DNA of 64,000 nt from Peribacillus frigoritolerans (GTDB lineage: Bacteria; Bacillota; Bacilli; Bacillales; Bacillaceae), in contig NZ_SMZY01000001.1 of assembly GCF_004358755.1 (NCBI RefSeq), positions 434,001 to 498,000 on the forward strand, read 5' to 3'. A program made the position numbers and the translations under genes. Shown here in pieces: positions 9,085 to 16,907 of the stretch (positions are counted from its first letter, which is position 1; each line of letters opens with the position of its first letter). The notes under the pieces are model-generated. The model was given only the letters and a program-made list of their open reading frames with translations. It was not told where the DNA came from and made no database searches.

Positions 9085-9152
9085 CTTATAGTTTGCCATT
9101 ATTCAAGTAAGAGAACGATTGGTTACCTAGAATGTCCTTGGCAAACTATAAG
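9085..9152. terminator. Long inverted repeat between convergent genes
   Basis: A perfect 14-bp inverted repeat, CTTATAGTTTGCCA (9085-9098) and its complement at 9139-9152, encloses a 40-base loop and is followed by TTTT. It fills almost the whole gap between two convergent genes and probably ends transcription from one or both. Confidence 0.5.
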
Positions 9153-9155
9153 CTT

Positions 9156-9455
9156 TTAGGTGTACTTGGATTTCACTCTATAATAATAGCCAAAAGAAAA
9201 GGCGGCGGTTCCTGTGATAGCTGCAGCTGTAATGTATACACCATCCCAGTCTGCAGAACGCCCTGACAGAACCCAAGCCTCGTATGCGATGACTATAAGT
9301 GATATCACTATGACAATTCCCAATAACATGGAACGTGCAATTTGCTTTGCTTCGGCAAGTGTCGTTTCAGGGTTATATTTTTCACCAGTAACCATTTTCC
9401 GGACTGCATAAAGTAAAAAGAAAAAAACCGCAATAAGCAATAGAACATGAAACAT
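9156..9455 (-). CDS. Small three-helix membrane protein, hypothetical
   Basis: A 99-residue protein with predicted membrane helices at about residues 1-18 (FHVLLLIAVFFFLLYAV), 43-62 (LLGIVIVISLIVIAYEAWVL) and 72-90. ATG 9455 follows AAGGAG by seven bases; a longer in-frame version to 9509 lacks a ribosome site. I do not recognise the family. Confidence 0.6.
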   Translation of the reverse strand: MFHVLLLIAVFFFLLYAVRKMVTGEKYNPETTLAEAKQIARSMLLGIVIVISLIVIAYEAWVLSGRSADWDGVYITAAAITGTAAFSFGYYYRVKSKYT

Positions 9456-9602
9456 ATCTGATCTCCTTGTTTCATAATTGGAAAATGCTGATAAGCTTAA
9501 GTTTATCATAGGAAGGCTGAATTCAGATATAGAATCAGACTTCTCTGCTGAAAGAGAATAAATTTATCTTAATGAAAAAGGTGTTGTTACTGCTGTATCT
9601 AT

Positions 9603-10133
9603 TTGGAAGATGGAACGAATAAATCAAATGAGGTGTCTCACATAGAAAAAGTGCCGGCAAATACTCTCCTTAAGATCGAAGAGGATATTAAGAAAAACGA
9701 TTTGGGGAAAGCCAGGGACAGACTGCATGGCTTGATTGCAACGTACCCTGATGAATTAGAGCTCCGCAGAAAATTAGGGGATATTTACTATGAATTGAAG
9801 TACCCGTCAATGGCAGGCCGCTACTGGTATTTGGAAAAGAATAAAACACCGGAAATGCAGCATGCCTGTATTGAATTCGAAAAATCGATGGGTAATAATC
9901 CTTTCCAGATTGTAAGAGCTTTAAAGTTTAAAGGTGATAAAGAAATACTAAAAAATCTGGAATTTAGTGATAATTTTTCACCCGTGCAAAAGAAAGTAAC
10001 AGAAAAACTGCTGGAGGAACCTGAGGATTCAGTGATTGATAAGCTGCTTGTTGTCGGCTGCCTTTCAGTCATATTCGGTACGATCGTATTTGCATTTATA
10101 GGAGTGTATTCATTTGTGAAATGGATACTTTAG
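9603..10133 (+). CDS. DUF6584-like protein with C-terminal membrane helix
   Basis: A 176-residue protein. Residues ~20-100 match what I recall of DUF6584 (KARDRLHGLI, then KLGDIYYELKYPSMAGRYWY), a short TPR-like helical repeat. A single membrane helix lies near the C-terminus (VVGCLSVIFGTIVFAFIGVY, about residues 149-168), so it is likely tail-anchored facing the cytoplasm. The start is uncertain: TTG 9603 has no clear ribosome site and GTG about 30 bases downstream is an alternative. Function unknown. Confidence 0.65.
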   Translation: MEDGTNKSNEVSHIEKVPANTLLKIEEDIKKNDLGKARDRLHGLIATYPDELELRRKLGDIYYELKYPSMAGRYWYLEKNKTPEMQHACIEFEKSMGNNPFQIVRALKFKGDKEILKNLEFSDNFSPVQKKVTEKLLEEPEDSVIDKLLVVGCLSVIFGTIVFAFIGVYSFVKWIL

Positions 10134-10173
10134 CAGGGGGAGTTATGCAAAAAAATATTAGGAGCGGGGTATT

Positions 10174-10569
10174 TTGCCAAAAGGATTAATTCACCACATC
10201 GAGATATATGTATCTAATCTAAAAAGATCTATTGAATTCTGGGGTTGGTTTCTTGAAGAGCTGGGTTACAGCAAGTATCAGGAATGGGATCAGGGGCAGA
10301 GCTGGAAAATTGAAGATACTTATCTTGTCTTCGTGCAAACCCAGGAACGATATATGGATGTTTCTTATAATAGATGTCGAGTTGGCCTGAACCATCTGGC
10401 CTTTCATTCGAATTCACGAGAGCATGTAGATGAAATGACAAATAAATTAAAGTCCAGAGGCATTCATATTCTTTATCCGGATAAACATCCATTCGCAGGT
10501 GGAAAAGAACATTATGGCGTGTATTTTGAAGATCCAGATCGAATAAAAGTAGAGCTTGTAGCGCCTTAA
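10174..10569 (+). CDS. VOC-family protein (glyoxalase/dioxygenase superfamily)
   Basis: A 131-residue vicinal-oxygen-chelate protein with the paired beta-alpha-beta-beta-beta fold. Likely metal ligands are H8 (HHIEIYVSNL), H73 (LNHLAFHS) and E128 (DPDRIKVELVAP). The family includes glyoxalase I, dioxygenases and fosfomycin- or bleomycin-resistance proteins; the substrate is not predictable. Starts at TTG 10174 after AGGAGCGGGG. Confidence 0.85.
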   Translation: MPKGLIHHIEIYVSNLKRSIEFWGWFLEELGYSKYQEWDQGQSWKIEDTYLVFVQTQERYMDVSYNRCRVGLNHLAFHSNSREHVDEMTNKLKSRGIHILYPDKHPFAGGKEHYGVYFEDPDRIKVELVAP

Positions 10570-10580
10570 TTTTTTTACTG

Positions 10581-10606
10581 TGCAGCAATTGGGGACGTTC
10601 ATTAAC
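10581..10606 (+). repeat. Possible diverged CER-like sequence
   Basis: GCAGCAATTGGGGACGTTC resembles the CER core (CAATCGGGGACGATT) with several changes, just after the VOC gene stop. It is outside the main array, so the match may be chance or a worn copy. Confidence 0.25.
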
Positions 10607-10671
10607 CTTTCATCGCTTAGTTTTACTACCTAGTGCTATATAGATTGGCCAGCAACCGATCGTGAATACCA

Positions 10672-10908
10672 ATGATTGTCGAAATTGATGGATTTTATCA
10701 TCAAATACTGATTACAGGAAAGAAATGTTCAAAACAAGAATTAAGGCAGATGTATGTAAGGGCAAAACAAATGACTGTTGATGTTCGTGATCTGCCCAGC
10801 ATCTTTTGCAGAATGAATAAATTTGACATCGTCCCTTTTGAGGAAGATATTCAAGTAGATTTTGTAATTGATACAGATACGGACAGGATATATACTCCTT
10901 CATACTGA
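10672..10908 (+). CDS. Short hypothetical protein
   Basis: A 78-residue acidic soluble protein, no membrane helix, with a D-rich C-terminus (VIDTDTDRIY). There is no clear Shine-Dalgarno before ATG 10672. It sits between VOC and NUDIX genes. I do not recognise a family, and the coding call rests on length, start and amino-acid balance. Confidence 0.4.
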   Translation: MIVEIDGFYHQILITGKKCSKQELRQMYVRAKQMTVDVRDLPSIFCRMNKFDIVPFEEDIQVDFVIDTDTDRIYTPSY

Positions 10909-10951
10909 GCAAAATCTAAAAACAGCAGTCATCAACTTGGAGGAATGGACT

Positions 10952-11359
10952 TTGGAACCAGCTTTTTCTCGTGTATTAATTAAAGATACAAGAAATAAGA
11001 TATTAGTTGTTCAGGACAGAGCGGATGACTGGAACTTGCCGGGCGGAAAGCAAGAAGCAGGTGAAACCCCTTTGGAATGTGCGAAACGAGAAGTGAAAGA
11101 AGAAATTGGAATAGATGTTAGTGATCTGATTGAGATTTATAATGGATTCTTTTATTTTGGAGATATCAAATGGCATGGCTACTTTTATTTCGCAAATGCC
11201 GCTAGTGGAATTGCTACTGTTAATGAAATAGAAAAGATTAAAGGGATTCAATTTATTAAAGATTTAAAATCAGTAAAATTCCATTCAGAATTATCACGGA
11301 TAATGGATCAACTGTCTGTAAGTAAGCAGCTTCAAACAAGCACAACTACTTGGAAGTAG
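10952..11359 (+). CDS. NUDIX hydrolase
   Basis: A 135-residue NUDIX pyrophosphohydrolase. The catalytic Nudix box begins GGKQEAGETPLECAKREV and continues KEEIGID at about residues 31-55, with the required G-x5-E-x7-RE-x2-EE-x-G spacing. Such enzymes cleave nucleoside diphosphates linked to another group, using Mg2+. TTG 10952 is chosen because GGAGGA lies seven bases upstream; the open frame extends back into the preceding gene without a ribosome site. Substrate unknown. Followed by a terminator. Confidence 0.88.
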   Translation: MEPAFSRVLIKDTRNKILVVQDRADDWNLPGGKQEAGETPLECAKREVKEEIGIDVSDLIEIYNGFFYFGDIKWHGYFYFANAASGIATVNEIEKIKGIQFIKDLKSVKFHSELSRIMDQLSVSKQLQTSTTTWK

Positions 11360-11369
11360 AATATCCACC

Positions 11370-11414
11370 AATAAAAGGCGTTGATCCAAGAAGAGATTGA
11401 CGCTTCTTTTATTG
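11370..11414 (+). terminator. Terminator after NUDIX gene
   Basis: AATAAAAGGCGT pairs with ACGCTTCTTTTATT across a 19-base loop; the descending arm supplies the T-rich tract. Confidence 0.6.
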
Positions 11415-11461
11415 AAAAATTGTTGAAGTAAAGGAATAAAAAAAGTGAGGATCCAATTGAT

Positions 11462-12196
11462 ATGTCTAAAGAAATGTATATAAAAGTTTTCGGCTTCCAA
11501 ATGTTTGCTAACATAGTGGGAGAAAAACAGGATAAACCAACCGTTGTAATGGATGCTGGGTATGGAGATTATTCAAAAGGGTGGAATTCCATCATTTCCG
11601 AAGTTTCCATGCTAACAGAAGTTATTGTGTATGATAGAGCAGGTTTAGGCAGAAGCCAGCCAAGTTCTAATCCTAGAAATAGCCGAGAGATGGTAAAAGA
11701 ATTGAATGAGCTTCTATATAAGTTAAATATAATGCCTCCATATATATTGGTAGGACACTCTTTTGGGGGAGTGAATGCACGGTTATTTGCGAGTAAATAT
11801 CCTGACGATGTTTGTGGACTGCTTCTAGTAGACTCTACACCTGAGGATTATCGAGAAAGATTTCTTCCAACTATGTCCGAAGAGTTTCAAGAAGCTTACA
11901 ATAAGCAATTCGTTCACGAAGGTAATTATGAAGAATTTATGCAAAGTTTAAATCAATTAAAAGAAGACCAAAAGAAACTAAACATTCCATTAACAGTCCT
12001 TTCTGCAGGCAAAAAAAATCACTATTCCCCCAAGTCACAAGATTTATGGAATACAATGCAAGAAGAACTTCTTCAAATATCTACTATCAGTGAATTTATG
12101 ATTGCTGAAGATAGTACACATTACATACAAAATGATGAACCAGCATTAGTTGTAGAGGCCATTAGAAGATTAATAGAAAAATGTAAAAATGAATAG
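11462..12196 (+). CDS. Alpha/beta hydrolase
   Basis: A 244-residue alpha/beta-hydrolase. The nucleophile elbow GHSFGG places Ser at residue 100, DAGYGDYSKGW fits the oxyanion region, YDRAGLGRS is typical of the family, and an acidic residue (VDSTPED) and His (STHYIQ) can complete the triad. No signal peptide, so cytoplasmic. Substrate unknown; esterases and lactonases share this pattern. Starts at ATG 11462. Confidence 0.88.
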   Translation: MSKEMYIKVFGFQMFANIVGEKQDKPTVVMDAGYGDYSKGWNSIISEVSMLTEVIVYDRAGLGRSQPSSNPRNSREMVKELNELLYKLNIMPPYILVGHSFGGVNARLFASKYPDDVCGLLLVDSTPEDYRERFLPTMSEEFQEAYNKQFVHEGNYEEFMQSLNQLKEDQKKLNIPLTVLSAGKKNHYSPKSQDLWNTMQEELLQISTISEFMIAEDSTHYIQNDEPALVVEAIRRLIEKCKNE

Positions 12197-12275
12197 GCAG
12201 GAGGCCATCTCAGAACAAGGATTAATATATTTATAGATAAATGTTCATCTTTAAATAAAAAATGGAGGCATAATT

Positions 12276-12563
12276 ATGTGGATAATTTTAGGGGTTTTTT
12301 CAATAGTAATAACTTTTATCAATCTTTATTTATATAAAGCAGGGAAGGATTATAAGCTTGCAATGGCTATGGGATTATCATTTACAGCACTTACACTTTG
12401 TGCAGAATACAGTCTTATATCTGATTGGGTAGAAGTGGACGATTGGGCAGCGTTAAAGGATGTGGTACCTGGCATGGAAAGGGCATTATGGTTTTTGACG
12501 ATCGTTTCCATTTTGCTGAATATAGCACCTGTACTTTTAGAACTGAAAAATAAAAAAAAATGA
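12276..12563 (+). CDS. Small three-helix membrane protein
   Basis: A 95-residue protein with predicted helices at about residues 2-20, 29-50 and 70-88, and a short WVEVDDWAALKD loop outside. ATG 12276 follows GGAGG. No family recognised. Confidence 0.6.
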   Translation: MWIILGVFSIVITFINLYLYKAGKDYKLAMAMGLSFTALTLCAEYSLISDWVEVDDWAALKDVVPGMERALWFLTIVSILLNIAPVLLELKNKKK

Positions 12564-12656
12564 ATTATTGCCGCATTTATATACAACCAGACTGGTTCTT
12601 TCATAAGGATACACACTAGGAATCGTATTTCTCTTTTATAAAATGGAGGGGTTATC

Positions 12657-13166
12657 ATTTTTAATGTAATGTTAGGAATTCAGGAGATTGACGAGGGAAA
12701 AGTTAGGATAAACAACAGAGAAGCGGTCCGGGCCATCATTATTCAAAATAATAAAATCCTTATGGTTCATTCAAATCTTGGAGACTTAAAATTTCCAGGT
12801 GGTGGAGTAGAAAGAAATGAAAGTCATGCAGAAGGTCTAATACGTGAGGTAGCAGAGGAGACAGGCTATCTCAACGGTTCAGTTGGAGACAAAATGGGCG
12901 TTGTCATCGAAAGACATTTAGATGACTATGATAAAGATGCTGTCTTTCGAATGACTTCACATTATTATCTTTGTGAATTAACAGGCGGGGAGGCAGTAGA
13001 ACAACAGTTAGATGAGTACGAATCTGAACAAGAATATACACCTAAGTGGGTAAAGCTTGAAGATGCGATGGAACAAAACCAAATCATTTTAAATCAATGT
13101 GAGCAGAGCGTATGGATAAAACGTGAAAATTTTGTTTTGACGGAATTAAAAAAATTAATGAATTAG
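12657..13166 (+). CDS. NUDIX hydrolase with uncertain, possibly ATT, start
   Basis: A ~165-residue NUDIX protein with box GGGVERNESHAEGLIREV-AEETGY. The first in-frame ATG is at 12669, but the only good ribosome site (GGAGGGG, 12645-12651) is 17 bases before it. An in-frame ATT at 12657 lies at the correct spacing (5-6 bases), so a non-standard ATT start (169 residues) is possible. Substrate unknown. The protein is rich in acidic residues near the C-terminus. Confidence 0.8.
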   Translation: MFNVMLGIQEIDEGKVRINNREAVRAIIIQNNKILMVHSNLGDLKFPGGGVERNESHAEGLIREVAEETGYLNGSVGDKMGVVIERHLDDYDKDAVFRMTSHYYLCELTGGEAVEQQLDEYESEQEYTPKWVKLEDAMEQNQIILNQCEQSVWIKRENFVLTELKKLMN

Positions 13167-13192
13167 TATAAGGTATGTTGTATCTTCTGCAG

Positions 13193-13219
13193 TTTGGGCA
13201 TTTTATGAAAACGTCCCAA
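13193..13219 (+). terminator. Hairpin between convergent genes
   Basis: TTTGGGCATTTT pairs with AAAACGTCCCAA around a 3-base loop. It lies between the NUDIX gene and the minus-strand membrane protein gene and probably acts as a terminator; the following T-tract is weak. Confidence 0.45.
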
Positions 13220-13235
13220 CTTTAAAAAAGTATAC

Positions 13236-13643
13236 TTAAACCCAACCTTTTAAACAAATGTGCGAATATCTTTTTTCAAGCATTCTCAACACTTCGTCTG
13301 TCAGAAAAAACACGATTGTGCACTGAACAGAATAGTACATAAGATCTTCACTGATAAAGTAAAACAAAAAACCTCCTGACAAATGTAGGATTCCCGAAGT
13401 GAAAGCGCGCACAAATTTATACGATACTATCTTCTTTGTAATAAGCTCTGTAAGGATGGAAATTGGAAGGCCATAGGCTGTATAGCCAATTATGCAGATC
13501 GCAAAAAAAATGATACTTGAAAACAAAGCAGATGGATTCAATTCAAAATTTGTAAAACCTTCTGTATAAGCATAGCCAGTATACATCATAGCAGAAATGA
13601 CTACGACTAAACATTTTCTATAAAAGAAGACTAACCGCTCCAC
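13236..13643 (-). CDS. Four-helix membrane protein, related to the array gene at 19044
   Basis: A 135-residue protein with predicted helices at about residues 10-28, 40-62, 85-103 and 107-125. It shares the order YG-x-x-x-SIL-(T/S)-(E/D) in the cytoplasmic loop and a late FFLTDEVL-like motif with the 152-residue protein at 19044 (FLITDQLL), so the two look like distant members of one family. GTG 13643 is eight bases from AAGGAG; the upstream GTG at 13652 overlaps it. Function unknown. Confidence 0.6.
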   Translation of the reverse strand: MERLVFFYRKCLVVVISAMMYTGYAYTEGFTNFELNPSALFSSIIFFAICIIGYTAYGLPISILTELITKKIVSYKFVRAFTSGILHLSGGFLFYFISEDLMYYSVQCTIVFFLTDEVLRMLEKRYSHICLKGWV

Positions 13644-13652
13644 TTTTAACAC

Positions 13653-14040
13653 TCCTTTTCAACTTGAATGTATGATAGTTATTTCTAATAGTACCAGATA
13701 TTCTCAACAAAAATCGAAAGAACTTTAATTAATCTAGTTGGTTAATCTTTAAAAGAAAAAAATAGAGTCCAAAGTGTTTTTTGGAATTAGAGTGGCGAAT
13801 GAAACAAGACAAAACAATGAGACATTTAGACTTTCGAGGAACTTTAAAAGGTGATCATTGCAACTATTCTTATGTTAAAAAGATTTGCATTTTAGAGAAG
13901 ATGTTGTTATTTACGAAGTTCTTGTTTCTAAATTGCAAAGTAATTCACACACACACACCATTTAACAACTATAACGGGGGGCGAATTACTTATAAATTTA
14001 TACAAGATATAGGACATTTATATTAAGATGGAAATATCAG
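13653..14040. other. AT-rich gap before the array
   Basis: No convincing gene. An open frame at 13781-14026 has no ribosome site and contains a short AC dinucleotide run (13948-13957). The stretch ends at the first cassette-end repeat. Confidence 0.5.
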
Positions 14041-14072
14041 TTATTCCATTAAAGGGCAGGATTGTGGAATAA
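14041..14072 (+). repeat. CER-1, palindrome form (diverged)
   Basis: TTATTCCA (14041-14048) pairs with TGGAATAA (14065-14072) around an AAAGGGCAGG core. Its outer arms match CER-18 at 23324, which has the normal ATCGGGGG core, so this is a diverged family member at the left end of the array. Confidence 0.55.
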
Positions 14073-14221
14073 CAGAATTGAAAAAAGGGGGGACTTAATG
14101 ACCGTTAAGTAAATTCGTTATTGTTTATGTAGGTTGGTTTAACACTGCAACTTCTTATTGAAGCGAATAATTGATGATTAATATTTAATTCAATGTCATT
14201 ACATAGAAGGAGGAATTTATT

Positions 14222-14449
14222 TTGGAGAAAATTTTAGTTAAAACTGCTATTTATTCATTTATAATTTCTTTTTCATTACTGTTAGTATTCTTAAATAGAA
14301 CATATTCTACAGAAGATGTAAACGGTTATATTTCAACATCAGGAACTTCTTATCCGGATTTTTTCTTTATGATAACAGAGTACTCAATAATATTATCCAT
14401 AATATCAGTCATACTTGTCTTTGCATATTTGCGCTTTAGAAAGAAATAA
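14222..14449 (+). CDS. Cassette gene: two-helix membrane protein
   Basis: A 75-residue protein with predicted membrane helices at about residues 7-25 and 50-70 and a polar loop between (STEDVNGYISTSGTSY), ending in a basic tail (RFRKK). TTG 14222 follows AAGGAGG by nine bases. First clear gene of the CER array; CER-2 follows its stop by nine bases. No family recognised. Confidence 0.6.
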   Translation: MEKILVKTAIYSFIISFSLLLVFLNRTYSTEDVNGYISTSGTSYPDFFFMITEYSIILSIISVILVFAYLRFRKK

Positions 14450-14458
14450 CTGTATACC

Positions 14459-14497
14459 GGAAAAGGGGGAGTTTGTTAAAACAAAGTGCCTCTTTTA
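14459..14497 (+). repeat. CER-2, diverged terminator form
   Basis: AAAAGGGGGAGTTTG...AAAGTGCCTCTTTT. The arrangement of G-run, short spacer with TTAAAACAAAG and CCTCTTTT parallels CER-12 (GGGGGCGATTACTTAACAAAG...GCCTC). Probably a terminator for the preceding gene. Confidence 0.45.
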
Positions 14498-14527
14498 CTA
14501 CGTCGAATTTGTGCGAGTAAAATCACC

Positions 14528-14600
14528 TCGCAGAGTACGAAGCATTTATTGATTCATTTTCTGGGAGTGAAATAGGTAAAGTTCATATTGCCGGCTACTA
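14528..14600 (+). pseudogene. Small gene remnant inside the array
   Basis: A 22-codon stretch reading NHLAEYEAFIDSFSGSEIG and ending KVHIAGY-stop, with a stop codon immediately before it and no start. It lies just before CER-3, where a cassette gene's 3' end would be, so it may be the tail of a decayed gene. The parent family is not recognised. Confidence 0.3.
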
Positions 14601-14615
14601 ACATTTTGTAAATCA

Positions 14616-14650
14616 TATTTAGCAATCGGGGGCGTTAGTTGAAGAACACA
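14616..14650 (+). repeat. CER-3
   Basis: Core AGCAATCGGGGGCGTTAGTT then GAAGAACAC: left arm ATTTAGCAA, right arm TTAGTTGAA, the palindrome form. Confidence 0.7.
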
Positions 14651-14766
14651 TAGATAGTCAAAACCCGATTTTCCTAACAATGAGCTTGGTTGATTCAATT
14701 TTTTTATAGCAGGTTTTTCATCTATTTATCTCGAATTTATATAGAAAAAATTGTAAGAGGTGACAT

Positions 14767-15288
14767 GTGAAGAATTTTCTTATTTCAATTTGTACCTTTT
14801 TGCTACTAACAGGCTGTTCCAGTGAAAATTCATCTTCAGTTAAGCAAAACAATACACCTGCCTCATCAGAAACTACAACGAAAGAATGGCAAGTTAGCCC
14901 TTACTTTACAATCTCCAAACCAGGGCCAAATGGAAAAGATGTACCTTTTGGTTTGCGAGGGGTTAAAGGCAAGTTGGCTATTGTAGATGCTCCAGTTAAA
15001 GCTGGGACAAATAATAAGCAATTACCTCATTTTTGGGGAGGAACTCCAGAAAAGACGGAACAGCTATTCAATAAGCAGGTGAAAATAATAGGGACGAGTA
15101 AAGAGGACGGAAAAACTGTTACAGCTTTTAAAAGCTCGATTGGTGTCCCGAACGAAGAGGTAGTAAAACCCCCTCATCACTATGCTGAATCTGTAGGTTA
15201 TTTGAATTTACCTTCAAAAGGAATTTGGAAATTGGATGTATATATTGAAGATAACCTGTTTGGCAGCATTATAATTGAAGTCCAATAG
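14767..15288 (+). CDS. Cassette gene: lipoprotein, DUF4871-like
   Basis: A 173-residue lipoprotein: signal peptide with LLLTGC lipobox (Cys about residue 17), Ser-rich linker, then a globular domain with SPYFTI, GVKGKLAIVD and the pair LPHFWGG. WHFWG-like and GxKGK motifs are what I recall of DUF4871 proteins of Bacillus. Predicted to be lipid-anchored at the cell surface. GTG 14767 follows GAGGTGA. Function unknown. Confidence 0.7.
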   Translation: MKNFLISICTFLLLTGCSSENSSSVKQNNTPASSETTTKEWQVSPYFTISKPGPNGKDVPFGLRGVKGKLAIVDAPVKAGTNNKQLPHFWGGTPEKTEQLFNKQVKIIGTSKEDGKTVTAFKSSIGVPNEEVVKPPHHYAESVGYLNLPSKGIWKLDVYIEDNLFGSIIIEVQ

Positions 15289-15400
15289 AGTTTTTTGTAA
15301 CAGGGTACAGCTAACGATCATATAGGGATGAACATACAATCGGGTACTTTTAGCTGAAGTTCTCTTTAAAATTTTAAGTGATCTACTACAAATATCGATC

Positions 15401-15436
15401 TTCAATTAAAGGGCGCTTATCTGTAAAAAGGTAAGT
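15401..15436 (+). repeat. CER-4, CTTAT variant
   Basis: GGGCGCTTAT (15411-15420) pairs imperfectly with GTAAGTGTCC (15431-15440 region) and runs into TTTTT. It matches CER-10 and the right half of CER-11, a sub-family in which the right half of the core is CTTATC. A further trace, ACAATCGGGTAC, lies at about 15336. Confidence 0.55.
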
Positions 15437-15490
15437 GTCCTTTTTAATGAAATAAACAATTGAGTTAATCACCTGATTTTGAAATAATTG

Positions 15491-15530
15491 GTATTAAGCA
15501 ATCGGGGGCAATAGTTGAATATAAGCTTCC
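15491..15530 (+). repeat. CER-5
   Basis: GTATTAAGCAATCGGGGGCA followed by ATAGTTGAATATAAG. Palindrome form, right arm GTTGAAT. The 18 bases before it (GAAATAATTGGTATTAAG) recur at about 18644 before a degraded copy (ATATTGGGCAGT). Confidence 0.75.
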
Positions 15531-15590
15531 ATCTGCAAATACGAAACAAGAATTAGATTCCAAGTGATTTGATGGATGAGGAGGTTACGA

Positions 15591-16037
15591 ATGAGGGTTA
15601 TTAGAGATAAAAAGAAAAGTTTTGATTTGGATGAGTTTTTAATGAAGCCACTATTTGCACATCTTGCAACTTCTTCAGAAAAAGGCGCAAAAGAATCTCC
15701 AGTATGGTTTCATTGGGAGAATAACTGTATTTGGATATTAGGTAACAATGAAACAGATAGTTTTCCTTCGAGAATTCAGAAATTTCCTAGTTGTGCAATT
15801 GGAATCGTTGATTTTAATCATATGAGTGGTAAAGTATTACACGCTGGTTTTAGAGGGGTGGCAACAGTTGAACCTTTTGATATTAATATGGCAAAAAGAT
15901 TGTTGTCCCGTTATTTAGGTACAGTAGAAGAGAGATGGGATAATCGATTTAAAAGATTCAATCACAATAGTCTTCTCATTTGTTTTCAACCGGCAACAGT
16001 TGTTGTTAGAGATCAGTCATTTAGAGTTAATTCTTAA
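15591..16037 (+). CDS. Cassette gene: pyridoxamine 5'-phosphate oxidase family protein
   Basis: A 148-residue split-barrel flavoprotein-like protein. The opening LMKPLFAHLATSSEKGAKES and PVWFHWENNCIWI are typical of PNPOx-like FMN or F420-binding proteins. The cofactor and substrate are not predictable; many such proteins reduce or bind flavin. ATG 15591 is six bases from GAGGAGG. Unit bounded by CER-5 and CER-6. Confidence 0.8.
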   Translation: MRVIRDKKKSFDLDEFLMKPLFAHLATSSEKGAKESPVWFHWENNCIWILGNNETDSFPSRIQKFPSCAIGIVDFNHMSGKVLHAGFRGVATVEPFDINMAKRLLSRYLGTVEERWDNRFKRFNHNSLLICFQPATVVVRDQSFRVNS

Positions 16038-16072
16038 AAGCCAAAGAAGATTTAGTTTCATTGATAAGCATT

Positions 16073-16102
16073 TTTGTTCAACAATCGAGGGTGTTTGTTG
16101 AT
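16073..16102 (+). repeat. CER-6
   Basis: TTGTTCAACAATCGAGGGTG followed by TTTGTTGATA. Palindrome form with a G-to-A change in the G-run; left arm GTTCAAC, right arm GTTGA. Confidence 0.7.
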
Positions 16103-16148
16103 ATAAAAAAATTTTTAAGTGTTTAGTTTAAACTAGGAGAATGAAAAA

Positions 16149-16814
16149 TTGAGTAAAGAGAAAAAAATGATGGAAATGCAGACTGAAGTATTATTTAAAA
16201 TTGATAAACTAAAAAGAATAACAGGATTGAATGAACATAAAGATACAGCTGGCCCGTTCCTATTCATTGGACGTACTAAGACAGGAAATGTAATTCGGTT
16301 TGATAGGACTATTTCCGAAATTGAAAAAAATGAAATTTTAACACAGGTAGATAACCTGGATTTAGGAAAAATCATTCTTAATCTTAATAAGATCAGGAAG
16401 ATTAATTCTATATGGTTGGGACCAGCTTTCTCCTTCCCTGAAAGCTTTAATATGACATCTGATGCAATTAAGATAACTAATGAAAATCAAGATCTCCTGG
16501 CTGAAGAATTTTCTAATCTAATGAGTGAAATAGAATGGAAGCAGCCAATGTACGTTATTGTTCGAGATGGTAAAGCGGTGTCCGTATGTTCTAGTGCTAG
16601 AATAAGTGCAGCAGCTGCTGAAGCTAGTGTGGAAACATCACCAAGTTATCAAGGTCAAGGCTATGCTACTAGATGTGTCATATCTTGGGCTAATGAAGTG
16701 AAGAAATTAGGTTTGCAGCCTCTCTATAGCACTGCCTGGGATAATTTTTCATCACAGTCTGTTGCGAGGAAGCTAAACTTATATCAATATGGAATCGACT
16801 TGCATTTTAGTTAG
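16149..16814 (+). CDS. Cassette gene: GNAT acetyltransferase
   Basis: A 221-residue protein with an N-terminal helical extension and a C-terminal GNAT core. The acetyl-CoA loop is YQGQGYATRCVISWANEV at about residues 176-193, followed by the usual STAWDNFSSQSVARKLN motif. Starts at TTG 16149, nine bases after AGGAG; an ATG at 16141 reads into a stop. Substrate unknown. CER-7 begins four bases after the stop. Confidence 0.88.
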   Translation: MSKEKKMMEMQTEVLFKIDKLKRITGLNEHKDTAGPFLFIGRTKTGNVIRFDRTISEIEKNEILTQVDNLDLGKIILNLNKIRKINSIWLGPAFSFPESFNMTSDAIKITNENQDLLAEEFSNLMSEIEWKQPMYVIVRDGKAVSVCSSARISAAAAEASVETSPSYQGQGYATRCVISWANEVKKLGLQPLYSTAWDNFSSQSVARKLNLYQYGIDLHFS

Positions 16815-16818
16815 TTTT

Positions 16819-16865
16819 ATTAAGCAATCGGGGGCGATTGCAGTATTGTATTGGCGCCTTTTTGT
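16819..16865 (+). repeat. CER-7, terminator form
   Basis: ATTAAGCAATCGGGGGCGAT, then TGCAGTATTGTATT, then GGCGCCTTTTTG. GGCG pairs with CGCC to give a terminator-like hairpin with a T-run. Confidence 0.8.
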
Positions 16866-16907
16866 TAGAAGGATAATGGAACTAAATGAACAGGAGGGGA
16901 CAGTTTT

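Noticed and set aside
13948-13957. AC dinucleotide run
   Set aside because: Only five units, no sign of function.
13781-14026. Open frame of 81 codons
   Set aside because: No ribosome site, odd composition, an AC run inside, and no family; probably not coding.
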